A DNA stretch of 64,000 bases, taken from JANPPS01 sp965246835 (GTDB taxonomy: Bacteria; Pseudomonadota; Alphaproteobacteria; Acetobacterales; Acetobacteraceae). This document shows, in pieces, positions 25,955 through 34,219 of this stretch; the stretch's first letter is position 1, and every line of letters begins with the position of its first letter. The notes below the pieces were generated by a model. It saw nothing but the letters and a program-made list of their open reading frames with translations, was not told the origin of the DNA and did not search any database. The DNA is taken from NCBI GenBank assembly GCA_965246835.1, contig CBDFFQ010000001.1:186001-250000 (forward strand). The letters run 5' to 3'. Made by a program: the position numbers and the translations under genes.

Positions 25955-26404
25955 CTACTCGATCACCAGCAGCGGCTGCGCGTATTCCACGGGCTCGCCC
26001 GAGGCCACGAGGAAGCGCAGCACGGTGCCGGCGCGGGGCGCCTTGATTTGGTTGAAGGTCTTCATCGCCTCGATCAGCATCACGGTCTGCCCCGCCACGA
26101 CCGCCTGCCCCGGGGTCACGAACGGGGCGGCGCCGGGTTCGGCGGACAAATAGGCGACGCCCACCATCGGGCTCGGCACGGTGCCGGGATGCATTGCCTC
26201 TTCGGCGACGACAGCGGTCACGGCCGGGGTTGGCGCCAGGGATGCGGGCACCACCGCCGGGGCGGCCGGCGCCACGATGGCGGGGCCGCGCACCAGGCGG
26301 ATGCGGCTGTCGGCCTCCACGATCTCGATCTCGGTCAGCCCGGTATCGCGCAGGATGGCGGCCAGCGAACGGATTGCCTCGGGATCGAATGGGATGCGGC
26401 TCAT
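25955..26404 (-). CDS. accB: Biotin carboxyl carrier protein of acetyl-CoA carboxylase
   Basis: A 149-residue carrier. The N-terminal helix 'FDPEAIRSLAAILRDTGLTE' and an Ala/Pro-rich linker (about 45-75) precede the biotinyl domain (about 75-149) with the biotinylated lysine in 'IEAMKTFNQIKA'. GAGG lies about 7 bases before the ATG. First gene of the operon accB-accC-aat-three secreted proteins-MsrQ-like. Confidence 0.97.
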   Translation of the reverse strand: MSRIPFDPEAIRSLAAILRDTGLTEIEIVEADSRIRLVRGPAIVAPAAPAVVPASLAPTPAVTAVVAEEAMHPGTVPSPMVGVAYLSAEPGAAPFVTPGQAVVAGQTVMLIEAMKTFNQIKAPRAGTVLRFLVASGEPVEYAQPLLVIE

Positions 26405-26547
26405 TGTCGCCTCGTGACCTCAGGGGAGAGTTCGGATGCGCTCGGGCCGGGCCGGGCGTGCCGTAGATGGGGGCGCGGTAGCATGGGCCGGTTGGCGCGT
26501 CCAATGCTTGCCTTGCCCCGCCCGGCACGGCCTCACATATTCCTGGG

Positions 26548-26766
26548 ATGCACGACAACACGCCGCTGGACATTCATCTGAACGGAGACTCGCGCCGGTT
26601 CGAGGGCGCACTCACCGTCGCCGGGTTGCTGGACGCTTTGGGGCTGGACCGGCGCAAGGTGGCGATCGAGCGGAACGAGGCGATCGTGCCGCGCTCCCTT
26701 TATGACGAGACCGCCTTGGCGTCCGGGGACCAGATCGAGATCGTGCATTTCATCGGAGGAGGCTGA
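26548..26766 (+). CDS. thiS: Sulfur carrier protein ThiS
   Basis: A 72-residue ubiquitin-fold protein ending in the required di-glycine ('IVHFIGGG'), where the terminal Gly is converted to a thiocarboxylate that donates sulfur to the thiazole of thiamine. 'GLDRRKVAIERNEAIVPRS' is the typical central strand. It sits directly before thiG with 2 bases between. No TPP riboswitch motif was seen in the 143 bases upstream. Confidence 0.94.
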   Translation: MHDNTPLDIHLNGDSRRFEGALTVAGLLDALGLDRRKVAIERNEAIVPRSLYDETALASGDQIEIVHFIGGG

Positions 26767-26768
26767 CC

Positions 26769-27560
26769 ATGGACGGCATCATACAACGTGAGGATGCCTG
26801 GGAGGTCGCGGGCCGCCGGTTTCACTCCCGTCTGGTGGTCGGCACCGGCAAGTATCGCAGCCTGGAGGAGACCGCGGCCGCGATCGAGGCGTCGGGCGCG
26901 GAGATGGTGACGGTGGCGGTGCGGCGGGTGAACCTCTCGGACCCCGGCGCCCCGATGCTGCAGGATTTCGTGGATCCCAAGCGCTACACCTACCTGCCGA
27001 ACACTGCGGGCTGCCACACCGCGAACGACGCCGTGCGCACGCTGCGCCTGGCGCGGGAGGCCGGGGGATGGAACCTGGTGAAGCTCGAGGTATTGGGGCC
27101 GCCGCCGCATCTTTATCCTGACATGGCCGCGACGTTCGAGGCGGCGGCCGCGCTGATCCAGGATGGGTTCGAAGTCATGGTCTATTGCGCCGACGACCCC
27201 GTGGCGGCGAAGCGGCTGGAGGAGATGGGCTGCGTCGCGATCATGCCGCTGGGTGCCCCGATCGGCTCGGGACTCGGGCTGCAGAACCCGGCGATGCTGG
27301 CGATGCTGATCGAGCAGGCGCGGGTGCCGGTGCTGGTGGATGCCGGGGTCGGGACGGCGTCGGACGCGGCCATTGCGATGGAGCTCGGCTGCGATGGCGT
27401 GCTGCTGAACTCCGCCATCGCGAATGCGACGGACCCGATCCTGATGGCCCGCGCGATGCGGGCGGCGGTGGAGGCCGGCCGGCTCGCGCATCGGGCCGGG
27501 CGGATGCCGCGCCGGATGGGGGCCGACCCATCGAGCCCGCTTGCAGGGCTGATCCGGTGA
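26769..27560 (+). CDS. thiG: Thiazole synthase ThiG
   Basis: A 263-residue TIM-barrel enzyme forming the thiazole phosphate of thiamine from deoxyxylulose 5-phosphate, dehydroglycine and ThiS thiocarboxylate. Landmarks: 'RLVVGTGKYRSLEET', 'LPNTAGCHTANDAVRTLRLA', 'NLVKLEVLGPP' (Schiff-base lysine), and the phosphate-binding 'VDAGVGTASDAAIAMELG'. Other thi genes are not in the window. Confidence 0.96.
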   Translation: MDGIIQREDAWEVAGRRFHSRLVVGTGKYRSLEETAAAIEASGAEMVTVAVRRVNLSDPGAPMLQDFVDPKRYTYLPNTAGCHTANDAVRTLRLAREAGGWNLVKLEVLGPPPHLYPDMAATFEAAAALIQDGFEVMVYCADDPVAAKRLEEMGCVAIMPLGAPIGSGLGLQNPAMLAMLIEQARVPVLVDAGVGTASDAAIAMELGCDGVLLNSAIANATDPILMARAMRAAVEAGRLAHRAGRMPRRMGADPSSPLAGLIR

Positions 27561-27785
27561 TCGCCAAGATGACTTCAGGGTTACTGAAATCCAGAATAAT
27601 CCGGGGATGAAGACGCTCGCTCGTAAGAGTAATAACACTTGATCGTTTCGATCTAGGAAGATCGCTCTGACTGCTTTTATGCGTTTTTGATGTTTGTTAG
27701 TCTCTCGATCGGCTATGTCGTAAATTCAGCAACTTACAGCATTGCCGCAATTTACCAGTTGATTCAGCCGTTCGAATAGGCATTC
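27561..27785. other. AT-richer intergenic region between thiG and the rlpA-like gene
   Basis: 225 bases with markedly lower GC than the flanking genes. A small 6-bp hairpin (27649-27654 with 27659-27664) followed after about 9 bases by T-runs may end the thiSG transcript. The rest should hold the promoter of the rlpA-like gene, but I cannot fix -35/-10 boxes with confidence. No tRNA or small ORF with a ribosome binding site is apparent. Confidence 0.4.
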
Positions 27786-28394
27786 ATGCGGCCGCCACTT
27801 CGACGGATGTCCCGCATGATCAGCCCCGCTTCGCGTCTCCTTCCTGCGCTCGCCCTTGTCCTTGTATCGAATGTCCTTGCATCGGGCGTATCGTCTGCCT
27901 GGGCGATGGCCCCGGGCTGGCAGGAAAGTGGCGAGGCGAGTTGGTATGGCGCGTGGCACCAGGGCCGGCGCACCAGCAGTGGCGAGATCTTCGACCCCAA
28001 CCGCATGACCGCGGCCCACGCCTCCCTCCCGCTCGGCAGCCGGGTGAGGGTCACGATGGCCGATACCGGCCAGAGCGTGGTGGTCACCATCACGGACCGG
28101 CAGCCCGTCAAGCGCTACCGTATTATCGACCTATCCCGCGGCGCCGCCGCGCGCATCGGCCTGGTCAACCAGGGCGTGGGCCAGGTCCGGCTCGAACTGA
28201 CCGCCGATGAGCCCGAGGAACTCGCCTATATCGGTGAGGAGGACGACGACGACGTCAGTCCGACGCCACGTGGTCTGCGACATACGCCCCGCGTTCGCCC
28301 AGCGGTTGCGGCGGCCCGTCCGTGCTGTCGCGCGCCGTCTGGAGTTCCAGTTCGGAATTCAGTTCAGCGCCCAGCAGGACTGCAAAAGCTGTAA
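27786..28394 (+). CDS. RlpA-like septal/cell-wall lytic transglycosylase domain protein
   Basis: A 202-residue secreted protein with an N-terminal signal ('LLPALALVLVSNVLASG'). The RlpA double-psi beta-barrel spans about 45-140: 'ESGEASWYGAWHQGRRTSSG', 'NRMTAAHASLPLGSRVRV', 'VVTITDRQPV' and 'YRIIDLSRGAAARIGLVNQG'. The aspartate in 'TITDR' and histidine in 'AAHASL' match catalytic positions of the fold. No SPOR domain. The last roughly 46 residues (Arg/Pro-rich) are encoded antisense to the end of the yihY-like gene and are probably not part of the ancestral protein. Confidence 0.87.
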   Translation: MRPPLRRMSRMISPASRLLPALALVLVSNVLASGVSSAWAMAPGWQESGEASWYGAWHQGRRTSSGEIFDPNRMTAAHASLPLGSRVRVTMADTGQSVVVTITDRQPVKRYRIIDLSRGAAARIGLVNQGVGQVRLELTADEPEELAYIGEEDDDDVSPTPRGLRHTPRVRPAVAAARPCCRAPSGVPVRNSVQRPAGLQKL

Positions 28395-29316
28395 CGTAGA
28401 ACCACATCATGATCCCGGCCACGGTCCCGAGCGGGCCGTAGGTCGCATCATAGCTGGCCAGATGGCCGACGTAGAACGAAAAGAGCGCCGACGCCGCCAC
28501 CCACAGCACCGTCGCCACCAGCGAACCCGGCGTCACCCACCGCCACCGCGGCCGCTCCCGGGACGGACCATACCGGTAGATCAGCGACAGCCCGAACAGC
28601 AAGGTGAGCACCAAAAGCGCAAAGCTCGCGACCCGGAGCAGCGTATGCCGGGACGCCTCCGTCCCCACCATCGAGAGCACGGCCGGCAACGCCACCAACA
28701 GGCCGAGCGCGATGACGGCGCTGAGCATCGCCGCCACGGTGATCAGCAGCGACACGAGCTGGAATCGCAGGAAGCTCCGGCACTCTCGCTCCTCATAGGC
28801 GAGGTTGAGCGCCGAGAGGATGGATTTGATGCCGGTCATCGAGCTCCATAACGCAAGCCCGGTGCTGAGGCCGAGGCTCCAGCCCAGGGTCCCCGGCGGC
28901 TTGGTGACCAGCATGTGCACCCGCTCGGCGATCAGGGTGAAGGCCGACGGTGGCAGCAGGTCCCGCAGCACCTCGAGCTGCGGCTCGACCGTCACGGGGT
29001 CGAACACCAGCCCATAGAGGGAGATCAGCATGGAGATCGCCGGGAACAGCGCGAGGGTCGCGAAGAAAGCGCAGCCTGCGGCCGTCAGCGAGACGCGGTC
29101 GGTCAGCATCTCGATGGCGGTGCGGCGGATGACGGCGCGCCAGCCGGGCCAAGGCATGGAGGCCGGGCTGTCGGCATGGCGACCGAGCGACTCCGCCTCC
29201 GGCGCCGTGGCGAGCCGGATGGCCGCGGCGGCGGCGGACGCATCCTGCCGGGGGTTCGGCACGATGTCGGTGACAGAGATGTCGGTTTCGGAGGTGGCGG
29301 GCATGTCATTCGGCAT
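28255..29316 (-). CDS. YihY/BrkB-family inner membrane protein
   Basis: A 353-residue protein with about six transmembrane helices of the YihY (formerly wrongly 'RNase BN') family. Typical segments are 'RVSLTAAGCAFFATLALFPA', 'LGWSLGLSTGLALWSSMTGI', 'LNLAYEERECRSFLRF' and 'YDATYGPLGTVAGIMMWFY'. Function of the family is not settled. The 5' part (about 60 residues) is a hydrophilic extension. Its 3' end overlaps the rlpA-like gene by 140 bases tail to tail. Confidence 0.88.
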   Translation of the reverse strand: MPNDMPATSETDISVTDIVPNPRQDASAAAAAIRLATAPEAESLGRHADSPASMPWPGWRAVIRRTAIEMLTDRVSLTAAGCAFFATLALFPAISMLISLYGLVFDPVTVEPQLEVLRDLLPPSAFTLIAERVHMLVTKPPGTLGWSLGLSTGLALWSSMTGIKSILSALNLAYEERECRSFLRFQLVSLLITVAAMLSAVIALGLLVALPAVLSMVGTEASRHTLLRVASFALLVLTLLFGLSLIYRYGPSRERPRWRWVTPGSLVATVLWVAASALFSFYVGHLASYDATYGPLGTVAGIMMWFYVTAFAVLLGAELNSELELQTARDSTDGPPQPLGERGAYVADHVASD

Positions 29317-29673
29317 CGGTCGGTCGCCTAACGAAAACAGAGCTTTGCAGACACAATACCACGATATCTGCGATGAAGGCCGAACAGGAACTTGGGCGCG
29401 ATCTGGGGCACCGGCAATAATAGCGCCCCAGGTAAAATAATCGCTTGCATGACGAAAACCCTGGTCCTATTCCCCCTCTCCACGCAGCAACGCACGTGCC
29501 TCTGCCCCGCGTTTTTCAGACCGGGTTACGCAACGACGTCAAGCGTTCTGGCACTGTTTGTTTCGCTGGTTCGTTCGACCGTTCCGTCAACCCCCGCCCT
29601 GCTGCGACGCCCGTGACCCGGGCCCGGCGGGCACGCCTGCCGACACCGCAGGCGTCTGTCCTGGAGAGCCGCG
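29317..29673 (+). promoter_or_regulatory. Long leader region of the ornithine decarboxylase gene (possible speF-type element)
   Basis: 357 bases without a convincing gene, between divergent yihY and the decarboxylase. It contains stem-loops at 29404-29430 (TGGGGC/GCCCCA) and 29633-29655 (ACGCCTGC/GCAGGCGT); the second lies just before the ribosome binding site GGAG (29663-29666). A structured 'speF' leader is known upstream of ornithine decarboxylase genes in alphaproteobacteria, and the size and position fit, but I cannot confirm its conserved core by eye. Confidence 0.4.
29449..29616 (+). CDS. Candidate leader peptide ahead of ornithine decarboxylase
   Basis: A 55-codon frame (MTKTLVLFPLST...) ending 57 bases before the decarboxylase ATG. 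It has a hydrophobic stretch 'SSVLALFVSLV' and the sequence 'CLCPAFFRPGY'. No good ribosome binding site precedes its ATG. It is proposed only because ornithine-sensing upstream ORFs (SpeFL) control ornithine decarboxylase in gammaproteobacteria; it could be chance. Confidence 0.22.
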   Translation: MTKTLVLFPLSTQQRTCLCPAFFRPGYATTSSVLALFVSLVRSTVPSTPALLRRP

Positions 29674-30804
29674 ATGACGCCCAAGATCGCCGCCTATTTG
29701 GCTGACCACGCGCCGGCCACGCCCTGCCTCGTGCTCGATGTCGACCGCGTCGAGCAGAATTACCGTACGCTCCTGCAGGCCCTTCCTCTCGCGCGGATCT
29801 ACTACGCGGTGAAGGCCAACCCGGCCGCCCCGATCCTCGAACGGCTGACGGGCCTCGGCAGCTGCTTCGACGCGGCCTCGATCGAGGAGATCGAGTTCTG
29901 CCTGGCCGCCGGCGCGGCGCCCGCCGCCATCAGCTACGGCAACACCATCAAGAAAGTCTCGGCCATTCGGCGCGCCCATGCGGCGGGGATCACGATGTTC
30001 GCGTTCGACAGCGCAGAGGAGCTGGAGAAGATCGCCGCCCATGCACCGGGTGCCCGGGTGTATTGCCGGCTGCTGGTGCAAAACGACGGCGCCGAGTGGC
30101 CGCTCAGCCGCAAGTTCGGCACCACGGTCGAAGTCGCGCGCGAGCTCATGGTCCGTGCCGCCGGGCTCGGGCTCGATCCCTACGGGCTCAGCTTCCACGT
30201 CGGCAGCCAGCAGACAACGACCGGCAGCTACGAGACGGCGATCGGCCGGGTCGCGATGCTGTTCACCGACCTCGCGCAGGCTGGGATCGACCTGCGGATG
30301 GTCAATCTGGGCGGCGGCTACCCCGTGCGCTACCGGGACGAGATCCCCGGCATCGACCGGTTCGCGGACGCCATCATGCGCGCGATGACCGCGCATTTCG
30401 GCAACGACCTGCCGGAGATCCTGGTGGAGCCCGGCCGCTTCCTGGTGGGCGACGCGGGCGTGGTCAGTGCGGAGATCGTATTGGTCTGCCACAAGGCCAA
30501 GGAGGATCCGGTGCGGTGGGTGTATCTCGACATCGGGCGCTTCGGCGGCCTGGCGGAGACCGAGGGCGAATCCATCAAATACAGGTTCGCCACACCCTAT
30601 GATGACGCCGAGACCGGTCCCGTCGCGATCGCCGGCCCGACCTGCGACGGCGCCGACATCCTGTATGAACGCAGCAACTACCGCCTGCCGACCGCGCTGC
30701 GCTGTGGCGACCGGATCGAGATCGAGAGCACCGGCGCCTACGTCACCACCTATGCCAGCCAGCGCTTCAACGGTTTCTCGCCCCTCGCCGAGCACTACAT
30801 CTGA
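29674..30804 (+). CDS. Ornithine decarboxylase (fold type III, PLP-dependent)
   Basis: A 376-residue alanine-racemase-fold decarboxylase making putrescine from ornithine (some relatives also take lysine). PLP lysine in 'YYAVKANPAAPIL'; phosphate-binding 'NLGGGYPVRY'; 'EPGRFLVGDAG'; the specificity/catalytic loop 'GPTCDGADILYE' with the active-site Cys-Asp; and the C-terminal 'STGAYVTTYASQRFNGF'. GGAG is 7 bases before the ATG. speD and speE at 61-62.6 kb complete the route to spermidine. Confidence 0.93.
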   Translation: MTPKIAAYLADHAPATPCLVLDVDRVEQNYRTLLQALPLARIYYAVKANPAAPILERLTGLGSCFDAASIEEIEFCLAAGAAPAAISYGNTIKKVSAIRRAHAAGITMFAFDSAEELEKIAAHAPGARVYCRLLVQNDGAEWPLSRKFGTTVEVARELMVRAAGLGLDPYGLSFHVGSQQTTTGSYETAIGRVAMLFTDLAQAGIDLRMVNLGGGYPVRYRDEIPGIDRFADAIMRAMTAHFGNDLPEILVEPGRFLVGDAGVVSAEIVLVCHKAKEDPVRWVYLDIGRFGGLAETEGESIKYRFATPYDDAETGPVAIAGPTCDGADILYERSNYRLPTALRCGDRIEIESTGAYVTTYASQRFNGFSPLAEHYI

Positions 30805-30865
30805 GCGCCTTGTCAGGCTGGCCTGCTCGCGGCACCGTGAGCGGAAGCCGGGAAAGTGAGCGCGC

Positions 30866-32332
30866 GTGACAAGTGGCAGTGAAGGTGCCGTCGCCCTGAC
30901 CCGGGTGCCGAGCGGGATCGGCGGCCTGGATACCGTCCTGAAGGGCGGGTATTTCGAGGGCGGGATCACCATCGTCCAGGGGCAACCCGGCGCCGGCAAG
31001 ACCATCTTCGGCAACCAGCTCTGCTTCCATCACGTGCAGGCCGGCGGCCGCGCGCTCTATGTCACGCTGCTGGCTGAGACGCATGAGCGGATGCTGATGC
31101 ATCTGGGCAGCCTGTCGTTCTTCGACATGGCCGTCATCCCGGAGCGTCTGAGCTACATCAGCACCTTCCCCGTGCTGGAGGCGGAGGGACTGGCGGGCCT
31201 CGTGACAGTCTTGCGGCGCGAGATCCGGGCGCGGGGAGCCACGTTGCTGGTGCTGGACGGGCTGGTGGCGGCGGAGCAGCGCGCCGGGTCGGACATGGAG
31301 TTCAAGAAGTTCATCCACGAGTTGCAGGGACAGGCGGCGATTGCGGGGTGCAGCATGTTCCTGCTCACCAGTTCCGGTACGGAGGCTGAGCTGGCGACAG
31401 CTGCGCATACCATGGTGGATTGCGTGATCACGCTGAAGAACCGCCTGTTCGGCTGGCGGTCCGAGCGCGCGCTCGAGGTGGTGAAGCGCCGGGGCGACAG
31501 CTACCTCCGCGGCCAGCATGCGTTTCGCATCACCGAGCGGGGCCTCGTGGTCCACCCCCGCTTCGAGTCGTGGCGCGCCGTGCCCGAAACACGGCGGGTT
31601 TCCGTGAGTGGAACCGTTTCCTCGGGCTTGCCGATGCTGGATTCGATGTTTGGCGGCGGCATTCCCCGGGCGTCGATGACGCTGGCGATCGGCACGTCCG
31701 GCGCAGGCAAGACGACGTTGGGCCTCCATTTCCTGAGCAAGTGCCACGGCAGCGAACGTGGCGTGCTGTTCACGACCTATGAGAGCCCGGATGCCGTGCT
31801 GGCGAAGGCCGAAGCCCTGGCGCTCCCGGTGGCGCAGGCCATCAAGGATGGGCACGTGATCGTCATTTGGCAGCCCAGCACCGACGGCTTACTCGATGAG
31901 GCGTGCGAGTGGATCAATCGGACCGTGCGGGACACCAAGGCGCAGCGGCTCGTGCTGGACGGGATCGGCGGGCTGTCCCTGCTGGCGCCGGAGCCTGACC
32001 GGATGCGCCATGTGTTCGCCGCGCTGATGCACGAGTTGCGGGCGCAGGGGGTGAATACGCTGTGCACCTCCGAGCATGAGGAGACCGGCGCCGCTTCTGG
32101 CCCGGCGCTGGCCGGCCACTCCGACCTGTCGAGCATCACCGAGAACACCCTTGTCATGCGGTTGGTCGAGCACGAGGGCGATTTGCTGCGGTTCATCTCC
32201 GTGCTGAAGGCGCGCGATACGCCGATCGATTCACGCCTGCGCCGCTTCACCATCGGCGCCGCCGGGATCGACATCGCGACCCTGCCCAAAGGCCCCGCCC
32301 GGCCGCCAGACGGCCAGAATGCCGGGAGCTGA
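30866..32332 (+). CDS. KaiC-like double-domain ATPase
   Basis: A 488-residue RecA-fold protein with two KaiC domains, as in non-circadian KaiC-like signalling proteins. Walker A motifs are 'GQPGAGKTIFGNQL' (about 40) and 'GTSGAGKTTLGLHF' (about 275); Walker B-like strands are 'LLVLDGLV' and 'RLVLDGIGG'. The catalytic Glu-Glu of cyanobacterial KaiC is not intact ('TLLAETHE' and 'TTYESPD' each keep one Glu). No KaiA/KaiB genes are present. It begins with GTG, 61 bases after the decarboxylase, and is followed after 5 bases by a receiver gene, suggesting a phosphotransfer-linked pair. Confidence 0.88.
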   Translation: MTSGSEGAVALTRVPSGIGGLDTVLKGGYFEGGITIVQGQPGAGKTIFGNQLCFHHVQAGGRALYVTLLAETHERMLMHLGSLSFFDMAVIPERLSYISTFPVLEAEGLAGLVTVLRREIRARGATLLVLDGLVAAEQRAGSDMEFKKFIHELQGQAAIAGCSMFLLTSSGTEAELATAAHTMVDCVITLKNRLFGWRSERALEVVKRRGDSYLRGQHAFRITERGLVVHPRFESWRAVPETRRVSVSGTVSSGLPMLDSMFGGGIPRASMTLAIGTSGAGKTTLGLHFLSKCHGSERGVLFTTYESPDAVLAKAEALALPVAQAIKDGHVIVIWQPSTDGLLDEACEWINRTVRDTKAQRLVLDGIGGLSLLAPEPDRMRHVFAALMHELRAQGVNTLCTSEHEETGAASGPALAGHSDLSSITENTLVMRLVEHEGDLLRFISVLKARDTPIDSRLRRFTIGAAGIDIATLPKGPARPPDGQNAGS

Positions 32333-32337
32333 GCGTC

Positions 32338-32691
32338 GTGCGGACGATACTCGTCGTCGATGACGAGTTCGGGGTCGCCGAGGTGTTGGAGGCCATCCTG
32401 GTCGATGAGGGGTATCGCGTGATGACCGCCTTGAACGGCCGGGACGGCCTCGCGCAGATGGCGGCGGCGCCACCAGATGCGGTGCTGCTCGACTACATGA
32501 TGCCCGTGATGGATGGCTGCGCCATGCTGGCGGCGATGCAGGCGGATGCGGCGCTGGCTGGCATCCCCGTTGTGATGATGAGTGCGCTGCCGGAGGCCGC
32601 GATTGCGGACCGGGTCACCGGGTATGCCGGGTTCCTGCGCAAGCCGTTCCGGGTGGATGCGGTGCTGCGCGCAGTGCGGGGGCTGGAATGA
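32338..32691 (+). CDS. Single-domain response regulator receiver
   Basis: A 117-residue CheY-like receiver with no output domain. The acidic pair is in 'LVVDDEFG', the phosphoacceptor Asp in 'AVLLDYMMPVMDG', the Thr/Ser switch in 'VVMMSALPE', and the lysine in 'GFLRKPF'. GTG start. It is coupled to the KaiC-like gene (5-base gap) and overlaps the next CoA-transferase gene by 4 bases. No histidine kinase is adjacent, so its phosphodonor is unknown; the KaiC-like protein is the natural partner. Confidence 0.92.
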   Translation: MRTILVVDDEFGVAEVLEAILVDEGYRVMTALNGRDGLAQMAAAPPDAVLLDYMMPVMDGCAMLAAMQADAALAGIPVVMMSALPEAAIADRVTGYAGFLRKPFRVDAVLRAVRGLE

Positions 32692-33494
32692 CGCTCGATG
32701 ACATGGCGGCGCTGGTGCCCGACGGCGCGCAGGTTGCGCTGCCGCCCGACAACTCCTTGTCCCCCGCCGCATTCGCCCGCGCGCTGATCCGGCGCGGCGC
32801 CAGGGGATTGCGGCTCGTGGGGGTCCCGGTCTCGGGATACGTGACGGATCTGCTGATCGGCGCCGGGTGCGTGGCGTCCGTGCAGACGAGCGCCGTGACG
32901 CTGGGCGAGTCCGGTGCGGCGCCCCGCTTCCTGGCGGCGCTGGCGGACGGCACGATCACGGTGCAGGACGCGACCTGCCCGGCCATCCACACGATGCTGC
33001 AGGCAGCCGAGAAGGGCGTGCCGTTCATGCCGCTGCGGGGCGTGCTGGGCAGCGACATCCTGGCGCAGCGGCCGGACTGGATCGTGCAGCAGAACCCGTT
33101 TTCCACAGCGCCGGACCCGATCGTGCTGCTCCCCGCGCTGGCGCCCGAGTTTGCGGTGTTCCATGCGGCGATGGCGGACCAGGATGGCAATGTCTGGGTC
33201 GGGCGCCGGCGCGAGCTGGCCACCCTCGCCCACGCGGCCCGGCGCAGCTTCGTTACCGTGGAACGCCTGGTGCCGGGATCGCTTCTCGACGATGAGCGCC
33301 TGGCTCCCGGTGTGATCGGCGCCGTGTATATCGACGCGATCGTGACGGCGCCGCAGGGGGCTTGGCCGCTCGCGATGCTGGACGCGTATGACGCCGATGC
33401 CGCGCACCTGTCCGCGTATGCCCGCGCGGCCCGCACGGCGTCCGGATTTGCCGCCTATTGCGACGCGCATGTGTACGGCCGCGTTCCGGCATGA
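32688..33494 (+). CDS. CoA-transferase-like protein, subunit A (family I/glutaconate type)
   Basis: A 268-residue protein resembling the alpha subunit of glutaconate/3-oxoacid CoA-transferases and of IpdA: 'VPDGAQVALPPDNSLSP', 'LRLVGVPVSGYVTDLLIGAG' and 'VQTSAVTLGESGAAPRF'. The 4-base overlaps on both sides make it obligatory partner of subunit B. Substrate unknown. The N-terminal phosphate-binding G-x-G region is altered compared with classical enzymes. Confidence 0.82.
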   Translation: MTLDDMAALVPDGAQVALPPDNSLSPAAFARALIRRGARGLRLVGVPVSGYVTDLLIGAGCVASVQTSAVTLGESGAAPRFLAALADGTITVQDATCPAIHTMLQAAEKGVPFMPLRGVLGSDILAQRPDWIVQQNPFSTAPDPIVLLPALAPEFAVFHAAMADQDGNVWVGRRRELATLAHAARRSFVTVERLVPGSLLDDERLAPGVIGAVYIDAIVTAPQGAWPLAMLDAYDADAAHLSAYARAARTASGFAAYCDAHVYGRVPA

Positions 33495-34219
33495 TCCAGC
33501 CGGAGGAACGCCTGGCCGCCGCCATTGCCCGTTTGATCCTGAGCCCCTCCCCGCCGCGGCATGTCGCCGTGGGCGCCGCGAGCCCGATCCCGGCCGCCGC
33601 CTGCTGGCTCGTGCGGATGCTGGGCCATCCCGTGCGGCTCTCGTTCCTGCATCGCCCCAAGGGCAACCCGTTCAGCGAAGGCACGCGCGAGCTGTTCGAC
33701 CTCGCCGGGCAAGGCCGGATCGATCTGTTCTTCCTGGGCGGCGGGCAGATCGATGGGCGGGCCAATCTCAATCTGGTCGGCACCGGCGAGTGGCCCGGCC
33801 GTACCGCACGCTTCCCCGGCAGCTTCGGCTCCGCCTTCATGTATCTCACCGTGCCGCGCACGATCCTGTTCCGGGAAGAGCATAGCCGCCGGGTATTGGT
33901 GCCGCATGTGGACATCGTGAGCGCGCCGGGCATCTCACCGCCGGAGGTGTTCCGGCGCGGCACGGCGCAGGCGCTGGTGACCGGGCGGTGCGTGTTCGGC
34001 TTCGACGGCACCCGCTTCCGGCTCGACAGCCTGCATCCCGGCGAGACCGCGGCCAGCGTGCGGGAGCATACCGGCTTCGACTATGACGAGGGCGACGAGG
34101 CCGTCACCCCCGATCCGACGCCAGAGGAGCTGGCCTTGCTGCGCGGCCCCGTTTGCGACGAAATGCTGGCGACCTACCCGGCATTCTGCAGCCGGGTCTG
34201 GCAACGGAGGGCCGCGTGA
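33491..34219 (+). CDS. CoA-transferase-like protein, subunit B
   Basis: A 242-residue partner of the preceding subunit. 'VAVGAASPIPAAACWLVRML', 'GRIDLFFLGGGQIDGRANLN' and 'TVPRTILFREEHSRRVLVP' fit the beta subunit of glutaconate-CoA-transferase-like and IpdB proteins. The position where true transferases have the nucleophilic glutamate (E-S/N-G after the second strand) reads 'LSFLHRPKGNPF', with no obvious Glu. It may therefore be an IpdAB-like C-C hydrolase rather than a transferase. ATG at 33491 overlaps the upstream stop. Confidence 0.78.
   Translation: MIQPEERLAAAIARLILSPSPPRHVAVGAASPIPAAACWLVRMLGHPVRLSFLHRPKGNPFSEGTRELFDLAGQGRIDLFFLGGGQIDGRANLNLVGTGEWPGRTARFPGSFGSAFMYLTVPRTILFREEHSRRVLVPHVDIVSAPGISPPEVFRRGTAQALVTGRCVFGFDGTRFRLDSLHPGETAASVREHTGFDYDEGDEAVTPDPTPEELALLRGPVCDEMLATYPAFCSRVWQRRAA

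Noticed and set aside
24019..26046. A 675-codon plus-strand frame opposite aat-accC-accB
   Set aside because: Antisense to three genes with clear motifs; the translation is His/Arg/Gln-rich and matches no family.
26405..26547. Possible TPP riboswitch before thiS
   Set aside because: Neither the CTGAGA nor the ACCTGA/GATCTGG-type core elements are visible in this short GC-rich stretch.
30866..32332. Circadian clock KaiC
   Set aside because: No kaiA or kaiB nearby and the catalytic Glu-Glu pairs are not intact; a general KaiC-like signalling ATPase is the safer call.
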